35,682 nt of DNA. It comes from Bacillota bacterium (GTDB lineage: Bacteria > Bacillota > Clostridia > Christensenellales > Aristaeellaceae). The translations under genes and the position numbers were made by a program. Below are positions 13,822-22,990 of this stretch, one piece after another. The stretch is from assembly GCA_023395615.1 (NCBI GenBank), contig JAEWYP010000099.1, forward strand, positions 1-35,682, written 5' to 3'. The notes beneath the pieces were generated by a model. The model worked only from the letters and a program-made list of their open reading frames with translations, had not been told where the DNA came from and made no database searches. Within the stretch, counting starts at the first letter, position 1; every line of letters starts with the position of its first letter.

Positions 13822-15627
13822 ATGCGACGTTATCAGGTAACCGGCAATGAATATGTTTCCCTGCCCACCATCCGCGAGGAGGACGGCGCGATCGAAGGGG
13901 TCACTTTCCTTTCCATGCAGCTGAAAGGCCTGCTGGAGCTTCGAGGGGACGAGGGGCTGATCCGGCCGTATCTGGCAATAAACGGCGTGCGAACGCCGCT
14001 TGCGCCCGTATGGGAACGGGCGCACAACTGGATTCCCCGGTTTACGGCGCGTACCGGAGCGCTGCATTTTTCCTGCACGTACCTCACGCCGATCGGAGAG
14101 CGGGCCTTCGGCCTGCGGCTGACCGCGCAAAACGACGGAAACGAGCCTGTGAAGGCGGAGCTTGCTCTGGAAGGGCGCTGGGACCGCACGTTGCACGAGA
14201 TTAACGAAACCGCCGAACTGCCGCTGGGGCGGGAGGTAAAGCGTTCCGGCTGGAACCATATGTTTGTGTGGAGCCAGAAGCCGGGGGTGCCGCTGTTCGC
14301 CTTTGCGCCCATCGTGAAGGACGACCAGCCTTTCAGCGAGATCGACCAGCATGCGGAATGGGCACAGGATGGATTTGAATACCGGATCTCTCGCGCGGAA
14401 ACACTTCAGCCCGAACAATCGGTAACGCTGGACGTGTTTTTCGGCGTGGGGTACGAGGAGGTCGCCGCGGCAACGGCCGCCAAGGAGTTGCTTCGGCAGG
14501 GGTTTGACGCGCTGGCAACCCGTACGAATGTGTGGTTGGCCGCACGGGAAAAGCATACGGGCGACCCGGCGATGGATACGCTGCTGAATACAAACCTGTT
14601 CTTCGCGTTTTTCTATGCTTCCGGGCGAAGCGTGGATACCGAGGAACTGTGCCTGATGACATCCCGCAGCCCCCGTTATTACGTAAGCGCCGCCTATTGG
14701 GATCGGGATAGCCTGCTGTGGGCCTTTCCGGCGATTCTGGAAACGGACGCAGTCTACGCGCGGGAAATTCTCACCTATGTGTTCACCCGACAGGCCCGCA
14801 ACCTGGGCACCCACAGCCGTTATATCGACGGCACGGTGCTGGAGCCGGGGTTTGAGCTGGACGAGCTCTGCGCGCCGGTAGTGGCGCTGAACCGCTACGT
14901 GGAAAAAACGGGGGACGGTGCGTTCGCACGGGAACCGTTCGTGCTAAACGCGCTCCGGCACGTGCTACAAACACTGGAGAGTAAGAAGCACCCGGACGTT
15001 GACCTGTACGAAACCTTTCTGCAACCGACCGACGACATGCGCCGGTATCCGTACCTGACGTATGATAACATGCTGGTCTGGTATGCGTTGCGTGCGCTGG
15101 CGACCTTTCTGGGCAGGCCGGAACTGGCCACGCGCGCCGACGCCGTGCGCGATGCGGTGTATGCCCACTGTGTGCGGGAGAAGGATGGGAAACGCTTCTT
15201 TGCCTGGTCGGTGGATATGCTGGGCGGCTGGGACCTGTACGACGAGCCTCCGGGAAGCCTGCAACTGCTTCCGCATTACGGGTTTTGTGAACCGACGGAC
15301 GAGGTATGGCGCAATACCGTGTCGTTCATCCGCGACGAGGAATATGAGCTTTCCTTTGCCAGATATCCCATTGCAGAAATTGGCTGCAAACATGCGCCGC
15401 ACCCGTGGGTGCTGTCCATCTGCAACAGCTTACTAAGCGGGCATGCCGATACGGCGCTTGCGCACCTGCGGCGAACGGAGATGGATAACGGCCTGGCGTG
15501 CGAAAGTGTGAACGAGACCACCGGCGTGTGTGAAACCGGCGAAGCCTTTGCTACCTGTGCGGGTTTTCTGGCCTATTCGCTGTGGACGGCGCTGCGGAAA
15601 TCACCGGATGATTTTGTAAATTCTTAG
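13822..15627 (+). CDS. Six-hairpin glycosidase-like protein, family uncertain
   Basis: A 601-residue cytoplasmic protein with no signal peptide. Residues 1 to about 225 read as a beta-sandwich (GERAFGLRLTAQNDGNEPVKAELAL), and about 230-595 as an (alpha/alpha)6 barrel of the GH15/GH37/GH63/GH65/GH125 type. Likely active-site segments are YWDRDSLLWAFP (D294 and D296), LEPGFELDELC, QPTDDMRRYPYLTYDN and CETGEAFAT near residue 574. I could not place it in a named family; amylo-alpha-1,6-glucosidase-like and GH125-like proteins are the nearest by feel. The ATG follows AAAGGAATATGGACC and lies 91 nt after the binding-protein gene, apparently last in the operon, so it probably acts on the same imported sugar or a branched form of it. 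Confidence 0.82.
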   Translation: MRRYQVTGNEYVSLPTIREEDGAIEGVTFLSMQLKGLLELRGDEGLIRPYLAINGVRTPLAPVWERAHNWIPRFTARTGALHFSCTYLTPIGERAFGLRLTAQNDGNEPVKAELALEGRWDRTLHEINETAELPLGREVKRSGWNHMFVWSQKPGVPLFAFAPIVKDDQPFSEIDQHAEWAQDGFEYRISRAETLQPEQSVTLDVFFGVGYEEVAAATAAKELLRQGFDALATRTNVWLAAREKHTGDPAMDTLLNTNLFFAFFYASGRSVDTEELCLMTSRSPRYYVSAAYWDRDSLLWAFPAILETDAVYAREILTYVFTRQARNLGTHSRYIDGTVLEPGFELDELCAPVVALNRYVEKTGDGAFAREPFVLNALRHVLQTLESKKHPDVDLYETFLQPTDDMRRYPYLTYDNMLVWYALRALATFLGRPELATRADAVRDAVYAHCVREKDGKRFFAWSVDMLGGWDLYDEPPGSLQLLPHYGFCEPTDEVWRNTVSFIRDEEYELSFARYPIAEIGCKHAPHPWVLSICNSLLSGHADTALAHLRRTEMDNGLACESVNETTGVCETGEAFATCAGFLAYSLWTALRKSPDDFVNS

Positions 15628-15632
15628 CGATG

Positions 15633-15672
15633 CCCGGTATGTGTCAGATCCTTCTTACCGGGGTATCCTTTT
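15633..15672 (+). terminator. Possible terminator of the alpha-glucoside operon
   Basis: CCCGGTA and TACCGGG pair around a 16-nt loop, followed by GTATCCTTTTCC. The stem is short and the T tract is broken, so termination may be partial. Confidence 0.4.
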
Positions 15673-15742
15673 CCTGTAAATCAACGCGCGTTCCTGTTTG
15701 CGGATCGCACGAACGGGTTGCGGGAAAGGAGCTGCGTTCTAT

Positions 15743-16228
15743 ATGAAGGAATGGATTTGTAAAAAGGGGTCTCTGGGGGCTTTCCTGCTGGTGGCGTTGC
15801 TGGGACTTTCGGCCTGCGCCGCGCCTGCGGCGACAACGGATACGGCAACACCTGCGGCAAGCGCGCAGAAAACAGGTGCCGTGAACACGGAAGCGACTAC
15901 GGTACCATCTGCCGGAGGCTATCAGAAGATAACAGCAAAGGAAGCAAAGCAGGTGATGGAGGATCATCCCGACGCGATGATCGTCGACGTTCGGGAGCAG
16001 TCGGAGTACGACGCGGGGCATATCCCCAACGCAAAACTGCTGCCGCTGGGGCAGCTGGAAACGCTGGCGGCGGAAGCACTGCCGGACCGGAACGCCACCC
16101 TGCTGGTGTACTGCCGCAGCGGCAGGCGCAGCAAGGCGGGCGCGGAAACGCTTGTATCGCTGGGATATACCGACGTGCGGGATTTTGGCGGAATCATCGA
16201 CTGGCCCTACGACGTGGTGACCGACTGA
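15743..16228 (+). CDS. Rhodanese-domain lipoprotein
   Basis: A 161-residue secreted lipoprotein. The signal peptide ends in the lipobox LSAC (lipidated C25), followed by an Ala/Thr-rich tether of about 40 residues and a single rhodanese domain (about 67-160). DVREQSEYDAGHIPNA is typical of the fold, and the active-site loop CRSGRRS carries the sulfur-accepting C124. It would act on the outer face of the membrane as a sulfurtransferase or redox protein; its partner is unknown. The ATG at 15743 was chosen because GAAAGGAGC is 10 nt upstream and it gives a proper signal peptide; the frame stays open 15 codons further up. No clear promoter was seen in the 115 nt before it. Confidence 0.87.
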   Translation: MKEWICKKGSLGAFLLVALLGLSACAAPAATTDTATPAASAQKTGAVNTEATTVPSAGGYQKITAKEAKQVMEDHPDAMIVDVREQSEYDAGHIPNAKLLPLGQLETLAAEALPDRNATLLVYCRSGRRSKAGAETLVSLGYTDVRDFGGIIDWPYDVVTD

Positions 16229-16278
16229 ACCGCGACGATCACGGCGTCCCGGTTTAAAAACGGAGGGAATGATACCGA

Positions 16279-16320
16279 CCCCAAGGCGTGTGGAAAGTAG
16301 AACACGCTTCGGGGCCTTTC
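16279..16320 (+). terminator. Probable terminator after the rhodanese gene
   Basis: A 13-position stem pairs CCCCAAGGCGTGT with ACACGCTTCGGGG (one mismatch, one G-T pair), followed by CCTTTC. It separates the rhodanese gene from the glycan-cluster promoter. Confidence 0.65.
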
Positions 16321-16367
16321 CCGTGCTTACGGGAACAGTACGCGGGGGTGGTGAAACCGCCCTTGCC

Positions 16368-16396
16368 TTGACAGCATTGCTAAAAAAAGATAAGAT
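16368..16396 (+). promoter_or_regulatory. Sigma-A promoter of the envelope glycan cluster
   Basis: TTGACA (16368-16373), a 17-nt spacer containing an A tract, then TAAGAT (16391-16396), 51 nt before the GTG start of the first membrane protein. Confidence 0.87.
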
Positions 16397-16446
16397 ACCT
16401 GCGACAGGAATGGGTTGATTTCAGGGAGAAAAAGGGGGAACCAGCC

Positions 16447-18651
16447 GTGCGAACCACTCGCGCCGGAGGCCTCAAAACGCTGCTGCTCGCGCTGTTATGG
16501 GCGCTTTCCGTTGCCGCGCTTTGCGTTCCGCTGACAGGGGCGGTACCGGATACCGGCAGCACCGGCTGGGAACGAACCCTGCCGGATACCGGCTTGTGGC
16601 TTGTGGCGGCGGTGGCGGTGGCGCTGGGGTATCGGGCGTTGGGACAACGCCGCCGCAGCTTTGGCAATGTTCGCCTCTGGATACTCGCCCTGCTGTTTGC
16701 CGCCGTGGTGACGCTGGGAGAAAGCTTTGCAAATACCGGCACGGCAGCACTTGTAACAACTCAGAAGAAGTTGGCGTTTTTATACTGCGCCGGTCGCGTA
16801 CCGCTGTTTTACATGGGGATGGCGCTGCTCGTACAGGCACTGACCCGCTATCCCGTTCCCGCTGAAACAGGATCACGTCAAACGGATACCGCCCCCGTGC
16901 CGGTGCCCGCCTGGGTGGAAAGCGCGCGGAAACGCGCCTATACCGAACCAGTCGAAGACGGAAAGCCGGCAAGAAAACCCTATCGCCCGCCTGTGCCGGA
17001 ATGGGCTGCACAGTGGGCTGAAAAACGCACGGCTATGTCACAGCCCGCGGCTGTTTCTCAACCGGTGGACGATGCGATGCCCGGCTTTCCTGCGCCGTCG
17101 GTACCCGATGCCAACCCCGAAACGGTCGCACAGCAGGCAGAACCTTTCCGCAGCCGTCCAACGGACACATCGCGGGGTGCCTGGGCGGCGCAGGCTGATA
17201 AGCCGCTTCCCTATTTACCCCCAACCGCGGCAAATACTGCGCCTCCGGCACGCGCAGGGCTGCCTGTGTGGGGGTTTGCATTGCTGCTGCTGGCCTGCTG
17301 GCTGCCCTACCTGTTCGCCGTGTGGCCCGGCACGGTAAGCAACGACAGCATCACGCAGTTAAAACAGATTTTTGGGTTGATCCCGCTGGAAAACAGCAAC
17401 CCGTTAACACAAACAGGGTTACTTTGGCTGTCAGTACGTGCCGGAATGGGCATTTTCGGCTCAGCGGACGCGGCGGTTGCGCTGTACGTATGCGTACAGG
17501 CGACGCTGATGGCCTGGCTGTTTGGCGTTGCTTTGCGGCGAATGGAAAGCGGCGGTTCGCCGCGCTGGCTGGTGGGCCTTTCGACTGCTTTCTTTGCACT
17601 ATGTCCCGTTTTTCCGGTCTTTGCTTTTTGCGTGGGCAAAGATACGGTTTTTGCTATGGCGGTACTCTGGCTTACGCTTACGGTATGGCAAATGCTAACG
17701 GCGCCTAAACCCCGTGCAGCAGATACGCTCAACCTGTGCCTTTCTGCGGCGGCCTGCGCATTGCTGCGCAACGTGGGCGCGGCGCTGGCAGGGATTACGC
17801 TGGTTGCGATACTGATTCGTTCCCTGTCGCATAAAAGATTGTCGTGGCGCGCGCCGCTGATGGGGATTACGTCGATTGCCGTATCACTGGGGCTACTGTA
17901 TGGAGTGGCGATACCGGCGCTGCATGTGCTGCCCGCGCGGGAAACCGAAAACTGGTCGGCCCCGCTTCAACAGGTGGCGCGCACCGTGGCCGGCGGCGGG
18001 CTGACCGACAGCGAACTGGCGGCGATCAATACGATGTTGCCAACGGACCAGCTGCAGGCGGCCTATAATGGCGAATTATCCGACCCGGTGAAAATGCTCT
18101 GGCGAAAAGACGCAACCCCTGAGCAGAAAAGCGCGTTTTACGCAACATGGTTCCGCCTTGGGATAAAGTACCCGACTACCTATGCGAGCGCATTTTTCCA
18201 TAATAATTACGGTTATCTAACGCCTGGTTATGTAAGCACCATCAAGCCAAACTTTCTGTTGGGCCTGCAGGCGCGCAGAGACAGCCTTGCGGATTACTTT
18301 CTGTATTCGGTATCCGATTATGCGTTGCCTTTGAAAAACACCCTGCAATCCTTATTTGACTATGCTCCTTTCCGCTTACTGTGCGCACCCGGTCTGTATG
18401 GCTGGATCATGCTGTTTGCTTTGGCGGGCGTTATGAGTTGCCATAAGCGGGAGAATGCCATTGTGATGCTGCCGGCGTTGCTTACATTGCTGGGTTGCCT
18501 GTTTTCACCCGTAAACGGGTACTTCCGATACGCTATGCCCCTGTATTTTTCGGCGCCTGTGTTACTGGCGCTCCTGTCTCAGGCGCTGCGCACGGGCAGA
18601 CGTGGACAGCATGGGACAACCGAGAAGAAAATGAAGGAGTTGCCGGTATGA
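16447..18651 (+). CDS. Large polytopic membrane protein, DUF6020/GT-C-like
   Basis: A 734-residue membrane protein. Three or four N-terminal membrane segments precede a Pro/Ala-rich hydrophilic stretch (about 140-275), then eight or more further segments. The loop after the LPYLFAVWPG helix contains VSNDSITQLKQ with D300, in the place where lipid-sugar-dependent GT-C enzymes carry a catalytic Asp. The segment is reminiscent of the DUF6020 family. A large external domain lies around residues 500-600. The GTG start has GGGGG upstream and its own promoter. It overlaps the GT2 gene by four bases, so the two are coupled. A glycan transferase or polymerase role is inferred from neighbours and topology. 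Confidence 0.78.
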   Translation: MRTTRAGGLKTLLLALLWALSVAALCVPLTGAVPDTGSTGWERTLPDTGLWLVAAVAVALGYRALGQRRRSFGNVRLWILALLFAAVVTLGESFANTGTAALVTTQKKLAFLYCAGRVPLFYMGMALLVQALTRYPVPAETGSRQTDTAPVPVPAWVESARKRAYTEPVEDGKPARKPYRPPVPEWAAQWAEKRTAMSQPAAVSQPVDDAMPGFPAPSVPDANPETVAQQAEPFRSRPTDTSRGAWAAQADKPLPYLPPTAANTAPPARAGLPVWGFALLLLACWLPYLFAVWPGTVSNDSITQLKQIFGLIPLENSNPLTQTGLLWLSVRAGMGIFGSADAAVALYVCVQATLMAWLFGVALRRMESGGSPRWLVGLSTAFFALCPVFPVFAFCVGKDTVFAMAVLWLTLTVWQMLTAPKPRAADTLNLCLSAAACALLRNVGAALAGITLVAILIRSLSHKRLSWRAPLMGITSIAVSLGLLYGVAIPALHVLPARETENWSAPLQQVARTVAGGGLTDSELAAINTMLPTDQLQAAYNGELSDPVKMLWRKDATPEQKSAFYATWFRLGIKYPTTYASAFFHNNYGYLTPGYVSTIKPNFLLGLQARRDSLADYFLYSVSDYALPLKNTLQSLFDYAPFRLLCAPGLYGWIMLFALAGVMSCHKRENAIVMLPALLTLLGCLFSPVNGYFRYAMPLYFSAPVLLALLSQALRTGRRGQHGTTEKKMKELPV

Positions 18652-19628
18652 AGTTATTAATCGCCTTGCCCTGTTATAACGAGGCGGAAAAGATCGCTCA
18701 GGTACTTGCGAGTATACCGGAAAAGTTCGCCGGGATCGACGAACGCCGCTTGCTGGTGGTGGACGACGGCAGTACCGACGATACCGCTTGCCTTGCGCTG
18801 GCGGCAGGGGCGATGGTGGTGCGCCATAAGTGTAACCGGGGGTTGGGACAAGCGTTTCGCACAGCAGTAGATTACGCGGTGGAACATGGGTTTGACGTGA
18901 TGGTGAACATGGATGGAGACGGGCAGTTTGACCCGGGCGAAATCCAAACCCTGATTGATCCGATTCTGCGGGAAGAAACGGATTTTGTGACCGGATCACG
19001 CTTTATGCGGGGACGGAAAATCGAGCATATGCCCGTGGTGAAACGCTGGGGGAACCGACAGATGAACCGGCTGGTCAGCCGTTTCTGTGGGCAGACTTTT
19101 TCGGACGTGAGCTGCGGGTTCCGTGCGTATAACCGGGAAACCCTGCTGAAAATCAACTTTTATGGACGCTTTACCTATACGCAGGAAAGCTTTGTAAGTT
19201 TCAAGTTTCAAAACCTCGCCATGGCGGAGGTGCCTATATCCGTGCGTTACTTCCCGGACCGGAAAAGCCGGGTGGCGGGCAGTGTGTGGACTTATTTCAA
19301 GCGCACGCTTAAAATCCTGTCCGGACTGCTTCGGGATTATTATCCCATGAAATTTTTCGGCCTGCTAGGTGGGTGCTTCCTCGTGCCCACGGCAATTTTC
19401 GGGATGATGTTTCTGATTCACTACCTGAAGGTGGGCTATTTCAGCGGTTACCTGTTTGCCGGGCTGATCGCGGCGTTCTGCCTGCTGATTGCGGTGCTGA
19501 TGTTCTCTTTCGGCGTGGCGATGGAAAGCATGGTGCGCATCAACCGCAACGAGAACCGTATTCTCTACCAGCAACGCAAGATCGCCCCGGTTACGCCGGA
19601 GGGCGAACTGCGCATCATATTGCAATAA
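18648..19628 (+). CDS. GT2 family glycosyltransferase, polyprenyl-phosphate sugar synthase-like
   Basis: A 326-residue enzyme. The GT-A domain has the nucleotide-binding VVDDGSTDDT (D39 and D40), the metal-binding DGDGQFDP (D89 and D91) and GSRFMRGRKIEHMP. Two C-terminal membrane helices (about 235-300) and a short basic tail follow. This layout matches dolichol/undecaprenyl-phosphate mannosyl- or glucosyltransferases, which charge a lipid carrier with a sugar for GT-C enzymes. Both neighbouring large membrane proteins could be users of that product. The ATG at 18648 overlaps the previous stop (ATGA) and has AAGGAG 8 nt upstream; an upstream extension of the frame lies inside the previous gene. 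The sugar is unknown. Confidence 0.9.
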   Translation: MKLLIALPCYNEAEKIAQVLASIPEKFAGIDERRLLVVDDGSTDDTACLALAAGAMVVRHKCNRGLGQAFRTAVDYAVEHGFDVMVNMDGDGQFDPGEIQTLIDPILREETDFVTGSRFMRGRKIEHMPVVKRWGNRQMNRLVSRFCGQTFSDVSCGFRAYNRETLLKINFYGRFTYTQESFVSFKFQNLAMAEVPISVRYFPDRKSRVAGSVWTYFKRTLKILSGLLRDYYPMKFFGLLGGCFLVPTAIFGMMFLIHYLKVGYFSGYLFAGLIAAFCLLIAVLMFSFGVAMESMVRINRNENRILYQQRKIAPVTPEGELRIILQ

Positions 19629-19629
19629 T

Positions 19630-19645
19630 CGGCCGCAACCGGCCG
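19630..19645 (+). promoter_or_regulatory. Small GC-rich hairpin between GT2 and DUF354 genes
   Basis: CGGCCG, loop CAAC, CGGCCG, directly after the GT2 stop and just before the next ribosome site. There is no T tract. It could stabilise the mRNA or tune translation of the next gene. Confidence 0.4.
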
Positions 19646-19664
19646 GAAGGACGAACTTCCGCAG

Positions 19665-20717
19665 ATGAAAGTGATGTTTTCGGTAGACCATCCCGCGTGG
19701 GCGCACCAGTTCCACTCCATTGTGGAGCGGTTGCGCGCCCGCGGCGACGAGGTGCTGGTGTTGGCCATCGACAAGGACGGCGCGGCGGAATTGCTGCGCA
19801 GCTACAACATTCCCTACGTGCTGTGCGCCAAGGGCACGGGCAAAAACATCATAGAGAAAGGCTGGCTGTTTTTCCGCCTGTGCGGCAACCATGCGTTGCA
19901 CGCGCTGCGCTTCCGCCCGGATATCCTGATCGGGCGGGCATCGCCCATGATGGCGTTCGCCGCGTGGGTATGCCGCAAACCGCATCTGCTGTATGAGGAT
20001 ACGGAGGTCAGCAAATTCAGCCTGAACATTTGCAAACGGTTCAGCAGCAAGATCATTACCCCGCGTACGTTTCTGACCGACCTGGGGCCTAAACAGGAAC
20101 GGGTGGATACGTATAAGGAGCTGTTTTACCTGCACCCGGATGTGTTTACGCCGGACCGGGAAGCGCTGAAAGAAGTCGGCTTCAACCCGGACGAACCGTA
20201 TGTGCTGGTTCGTTTCGTGGCATGGAACGCCAGCCACGACGTGGGCAAACACGGGCTTTCCGACGCGGAGCAGCTTTCGCTGGTGCAACGGCTGGAAGCG
20301 GCGGGGGTGCGTGTGTGGGTGAGCAGTGAAAAGCCGCTCTCCCCGGAACTGGAGCCTAACCGCCTGCGTACGCCGTATGCGATGGCGCACCATGTGCTGG
20401 CGTTTGCCCGGCTGGTATTTAGCGAAGGAGCCACCATGGCCAGCGAGGCGGCGGTTTTGGGCGTGCACGCGCTGTACGTGAACGTGATCCAAAGCGGAAG
20501 CACCCGCGAACAGAGCGAGCGTTTCCGCCTGCTGTACAATTATAACGAGGGCGACGACCGGTACGAACAGGCGCTGGCCAAGGCGCTGGAACTGCTGTCC
20601 GACCCGAATCTGGAGCGCGAGGGGCAGGAGAAGCGCCGGAAACTGCTGGCGGAAAAGGTGGATATCAACGATTACTTTATCGCCGAAACGGATCGCCTGG
20701 CGAAGCGCGGGAGGTAA
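19665..20717 (+). CDS. DUF354 family protein, GT-B fold
   Basis: A 350-residue soluble protein resembling the DUF354 family, relatives of UDP-GlcNAc 2-epimerases and GT-B transferases. The N-terminal Rossmann half begins VMFSVDHPAWAHQFHSIVERL; the second half has SEGATMASEAAVLGVHALYVN, the usual sugar-nucleotide-binding stretch of this fold. YEDTEVSKFS and ITPRTFLTDLG are further family-like segments. No membrane segments are seen. It sits between the GT2 and a GT-C-like protein, 36 nt after one and 5 nt before the other, so it probably handles a nucleotide sugar or adds a sugar in the same pathway. The reaction is not known. Confidence 0.85.
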   Translation: MKVMFSVDHPAWAHQFHSIVERLRARGDEVLVLAIDKDGAAELLRSYNIPYVLCAKGTGKNIIEKGWLFFRLCGNHALHALRFRPDILIGRASPMMAFAAWVCRKPHLLYEDTEVSKFSLNICKRFSSKIITPRTFLTDLGPKQERVDTYKELFYLHPDVFTPDREALKEVGFNPDEPYVLVRFVAWNASHDVGKHGLSDAEQLSLVQRLEAAGVRVWVSSEKPLSPELEPNRLRTPYAMAHHVLAFARLVFSEGATMASEAAVLGVHALYVNVIQSGSTREQSERFRLLYNYNEGDDRYEQALAKALELLSDPNLEREGQEKRRKLLAEKVDINDYFIAETDRLAKRGR

Positions 20718-20722
20718 GGGGA

Positions 20723-22951
20723 ATGCTGGACTGGCTTGCGGTTGGCAACGGATGGCGGAACCTTTATCTGGCAAGCTGCGCTCTGCAGGCGCTGGCGCTG
20801 GGCGTTTTTTTCGCAAAACGGCGGCTGTGGGTAAAACACAGCCGCTTGGGCGCGTTTCTAGCGGGCGTGTCGGTTACGCCGTTTTTACAGTATCTGTGGA
20901 CGCTGCTGCTGGCGGCGGTCTGGCCGCAGGCAAGTAAATGGGTGTATATCGGTGTGTTGCCGGCGCTGGCGGCTTTGTATCTGCTATGGACGGGTGTTCG
21001 CAGCCTGTGGCGCGTAAAGCCGCTCTGGCGGCGCGCCAGCGCATGGATAAAACGACTGTTTCATTTCGATCGGCCCGCGCTGGTATCGCTGTGTCTGGCG
21101 GCGGCGATGGCAGCGCTGCTGCTGCCTGTGTGCGTGCGCGTGGCGACCAGCGCAAGCTCCGCGCAGGCGGATTCCGGCGAGTATATGGCGCTGGGGCTAC
21201 GCTACTGCGAGGATCGCAATCTGGGTGAACTGCTGGAAAAGGACGATCCGACCGGGCAGTTCCGCGGCAACTCCCATTTCCCTTCAATGGAACTGTACAT
21301 GGCGTACGGATTGATGCACACCGGGGATACCTACGGCTATCCGTACGATAAGCCGATGTTTACCGGGCTTGGATTGCTGATTTTTTACCTGCTGGCGGGG
21401 TTTACGGCCCTGCTGATCCAGCTGACGCGCGGAAATAAACGTTGGGTTCTGCTGGGGCTGCTGCTGTTTAACCTTGTGCCGAATCTGGTGGTTTCCTATG
21501 CGCTGGCCCCACGGGACATCTGGCGATGTATGGCGGTACTGGTGGCGGCTGTTGGGCTTGCGGAACTGCGTCCGGATGGGAACTGGAAACGCTATCTTGG
21601 TAAACTTGCGTTTGTGATTGCGCTGTGCTTTACGGCGATGAGCACGCATGTGGTCTGCTTTGTGGTACTGCCTTTTCTGGTGGCGGGCTGGGTGCTGATC
21701 TGCTGGCTGGAGGCGCTCAACCGCCGCACAGGGCAGGCGGGACGCACGCTGCTGCGCGCCGTGGGACTGGCGCTGGGCGGCGCGGCAGGCACGCTGGCCG
21801 CTTACGCGGGCAACCTTTGGTGCTACTTCAAATGGGGACAGATGAGCCCGTGGCGACTGATGACCACATTTATCACTGCGCCATGGTATCAGGCCTACAT
21901 GCAGGGCGAGTATAAGCTGGAAGAAACGACGACCCACCTCAACTTTTGGCAGGCGAAGTATGATATCGTCATGGCCTATGCAACCCCTGTGGGGCTGTGG
22001 GGTCTCCGGCTGGCACTGGCGGGTCTGGTGGCGGCGCTTGTGGTGCTGGCGGTGCGCCGAGTGCGGGGCCGCGTACAAACCAGAGACCTGAGAAGAGCTC
22101 TCCGGTATACCGATGGGCCGACTGCGGTCATGATGATGGATACACCCGCGCAGGCAGCGCGCGCCGAACGGGTTTCCGCCGTGCTGACGGCGGCGTTGTA
22201 TACGCTGTTTACCCTTGCGCCCATGTCGGGGCTGCTGGATACGAAGCTGTACAGCTTCTCCGGCTCGTTCCTTACCATGCAGCGTTATACCCTGCAATGG
22301 TTTTTACTGGCGGGCGTAACTGTGGCAGCGGTGCTGGCGGCGGCGGAAGCCGAGTGGCCTGTGCTGATTGCGTGGGCCGGGCGTGTGCTTGGCAAACTGG
22401 GTGCGGCTTTACGCAGGCGCTTACCCCGCGCTGGGATGTGGACACGGCGGGTTCCGGCGTTTCTGTGCGCGCTGCTGTGTGTACTGGCGTTTTGGAACGG
22501 TACGAAGGAAAGCGGCTACTGGAACAGCTTTTATCGGTATGGCCGGCCGATGCTTACCGATGCGGACACGGCGCTGGATACCGGTTTTCGCAAGGAGAAC
22601 GGCCTGTTGATGCAATTGCAGGCGATGGTGCCGGATGGGGAGAAAATCCTGATCACCCGCGCGGGATACCAGTACGCGCTGCGCGCCAGAGGGTATGTGT
22701 TGACCAGCAACCCGATTGTGCCCCTGATGAACCTGAGCCTTGCCGAGGTTGGCCCGGCGCTGGCGCAGATGAACGTTGCCGCGCTGTGCACCGAACCGGA
22801 ATTTTGGGACGAACGGTATTACGCGCAGTCTACGCTGAGCGAATACCTCAACAGCCTGCCCCCGGAGCAGATTGTAGATGACGGTGCGATGCGGATTTAT
22901 CTGCTGGACGCGACGCTTGTCAAGAAGATCACCCTGCCGGAATCGGTATAG
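20723..22951 (+). CDS. Large polytopic membrane protein, probable GT-C glycosyltransferase
   Basis: A 742-residue protein with about twelve membrane segments. After the third or fourth segment comes an external loop with SAQADSGEYMALGLRY, in which D150 and E153 occupy the position of the catalytic acidic pair in GT-C enzymes. A Pro/Tyr-containing loop (DTYGYPYDKPMFTG) and a C-terminal soluble domain (about 615-742, with KILITRAGYQYALRARGYV) follow. I could not assign a named family. The ATG has GGGAGGTAAGGGGA upstream and lies 5 nt after the DUF354 gene. With the GT2 enzyme upstream it may use a polyprenyl-phosphate sugar to decorate a cell-envelope polymer. Confidence 0.75.
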   Translation: MLDWLAVGNGWRNLYLASCALQALALGVFFAKRRLWVKHSRLGAFLAGVSVTPFLQYLWTLLLAAVWPQASKWVYIGVLPALAALYLLWTGVRSLWRVKPLWRRASAWIKRLFHFDRPALVSLCLAAAMAALLLPVCVRVATSASSAQADSGEYMALGLRYCEDRNLGELLEKDDPTGQFRGNSHFPSMELYMAYGLMHTGDTYGYPYDKPMFTGLGLLIFYLLAGFTALLIQLTRGNKRWVLLGLLLFNLVPNLVVSYALAPRDIWRCMAVLVAAVGLAELRPDGNWKRYLGKLAFVIALCFTAMSTHVVCFVVLPFLVAGWVLICWLEALNRRTGQAGRTLLRAVGLALGGAAGTLAAYAGNLWCYFKWGQMSPWRLMTTFITAPWYQAYMQGEYKLEETTTHLNFWQAKYDIVMAYATPVGLWGLRLALAGLVAALVVLAVRRVRGRVQTRDLRRALRYTDGPTAVMMMDTPAQAARAERVSAVLTAALYTLFTLAPMSGLLDTKLYSFSGSFLTMQRYTLQWFLLAGVTVAAVLAAAEAEWPVLIAWAGRVLGKLGAALRRRLPRAGMWTRRVPAFLCALLCVLAFWNGTKESGYWNSFYRYGRPMLTDADTALDTGFRKENGLLMQLQAMVPDGEKILITRAGYQYALRARGYVLTSNPIVPLMNLSLAEVGPALAQMNVAALCTEPEFWDERYYAQSTLSEYLNSLPPEQIVDDGAMRIYLLDATLVKKITLPESV

Positions 22952-22990
22952 GCGAACCGGAACTGTTACAACCCGTGTCATTGGGAGCAC

